Positions 5,272-5,737 of a stretch of 5,737 nt of DNA are shown here, one piece after another. A program made the translations under genes and the position numbers. The stretch lies in assembly GCA_020217165.1 (NCBI GenBank), contig JAIWOE010000223.1, positions 1-5,737 on the forward strand. The letters are read 5' to 3'. Under the pieces are notes generated by a model that was given only the letters and a program-made list of their open reading frames with translations, had not been told where the DNA came from and did no database searches. The first letter of the stretch is position 1; every line of letters starts with the position of its first letter. Source of the DNA: Desulfovibrio sp. (GTDB lineage Bacteria > Desulfobacterota > Desulfovibrionia > Desulfovibrionales > Desulfovibrionaceae).

Positions 5272-5737
5272 CTAGAGATGGAGCAAGGGGCCGGGATGAA
5301 CGGTGAGGAAAGGATCTTGACCAGGAAAAAAACGAACGGCCATGGCAGGATCGGTATTGGAAACATGCGCCGTCAGCAGCTGGGCAAAGCGGCGCATCAT
5401 TTCTTCTTCAATGGAAAAATGCCCCACGTCCAGCAGACAGCCCGAGGCGGCCGCGGCGAGGTCCAGGGCGACATGATACTTGACGTCGCCGGTGATGAAG
5501 ACCTCTGCCCCGCGGGCAAAGGCGGCCTCGGCCAGGCTGGCGCCGGAACCACCGCAATAGCCCACGGTGCGCACCTCGGCCGGTGCAATGCCGCATTGGC
5601 GCATGCAGGTCTGGGGCAGCAGGGCCGTGAGCCTGGCAAGGAACGCCGGCCAGGACAGGGGCCGGGACAACACGCCCACGCAGCCGATGCCGGCGCTGCC
5701 GTCGGGGGTGGTGGGTTCCAGCAGGGTCAGGTCCGTC
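5272..5737 (-). CDS. Nif3-family dinuclear metal-centre protein, C-terminal part (partial at right edge)
   Basis: The frame is open to the window edge, giving 154 C-terminal residues of a family that usually has 250-370, so the start lies beyond 5737. A GTG at 5679 is in frame but is an internal valine: residues before it (GSAGIGCVGVLSRP, fragment 13-26) match the conserved GLGRIGEL-type segment of Nif3 proteins. The C-terminal signature follows: VGYCGGSGASLAEAAFARGA (58-77), ITGDVKYHVALD (81-92) and DVGHFSIEEE (103-112), in which H88, H106 and E110 are the expected ligands of the two-metal site. Nif3 proteins form hexameric toroids and have been linked to GTP cyclohydrolase I type 2 or NGG1-interacting factor functions; the true substrate is unsettled. 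It is followed by the zinc-ribbon gene after 26 bases, so co-expression is very likely. The family call is secure, the function uncertain. Confidence 0.93.
   Translation of the reverse strand, partial: TDLTLLEPTTPDGSAGIGCVGVLSRPLSWPAFLARLTALLPQTCMRQCGIAPAEVRTVGYCGGSGASLAEAAFARGAEVFITGDVKYHVALDLAAAASGCLLDVGHFSIEEEMMRRFAQLLTAHVSNTDPAMAVRFFPGQDPFLTVHPGPLLHL

Noticed and set aside
4439..5275. A 278-codon open frame on the plus strand opposite the zinc-ribbon gene
   Set aside because: It mirrors the coiled coil: Phe/Leu-rich runs arise from the complement of Glu/Lys codons. The minus strand carries the zinc-ribbon cysteines and a proper ribosome site.
5272..5679. A complete short Nif3-like gene starting at the GTG at 5679
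   Set aside because: The frame remains open to the window edge and the residues encoded before the GTG match the conserved Nif3 fold, so the gene is cut by the window rather than short.
1..5737. Mobile elements, CRISPR repeats, tRNA genes, defence genes or a new gene system
   Set aside because: No transposase, inverted terminal repeats, spaced direct repeats, cloverleaf or defence-type domain could be seen. All long coding regions but the dual-CXXC protein belong to well-known families.

Overview
This is a GC-rich stretch of ordinary bacterial chromosome with strong G/C preference at third codon positions. The gene set suggests a Desulfovibrio-like member of the Desulfovibrionales: an IspD-IspF fusion, a stand-alone double-ACT protein, a small dual-CXXC protein, and a class A RNase P RNA next to a Nif3/zinc-ribbon pair. 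That assignment is inferred from gene families and context, not from an alignment. I see no mobile element, CRISPR array, phage gene, tRNA or rRNA in the window.

Left part (1-1833, plus strand): the C-terminal half of ligA, the NAD-dependent DNA ligase, runs in from the left edge. After 47 bases comes a complete dapB (4-hydroxy-tetrahydrodipicolinate reductase, lysine and diaminopimelate synthesis). A GC-rich hairpin at 1865-1904 lies between dapB and the convergent genes on the other strand and probably ends transcription from both sides.

Right part (1928-5737, minus strand, read right to left): a Nif3-family protein (its N-terminal part lies beyond the right edge), a coiled-coil C4 zinc-ribbon protein of the CT398 type, rnpB (RNase P RNA), a bifunctional ispDF, a 70-residue dual-CXXC protein and a 143-residue tandem ACT-domain protein. 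Spacings are 26, 63, 69, 42 and 87 bases, so this could be one long transcription unit or two, with a second start at an AT-rich promoter candidate just upstream of rnpB.

The genes serve separate housekeeping tasks: DNA joining, lysine and cell-wall precursor synthesis, tRNA 5' processing, isoprenoid precursor synthesis (MEP pathway), and probable amino-acid sensing. There is no clear new defence or biosynthetic system here. The points most worth a second look are the dual-CXXC mini-protein, the paired hairpins in the short leader between rnpB and ispDF, and details of the RNase P RNA (an extra P19-type hairpin and a GGC in loop L15).
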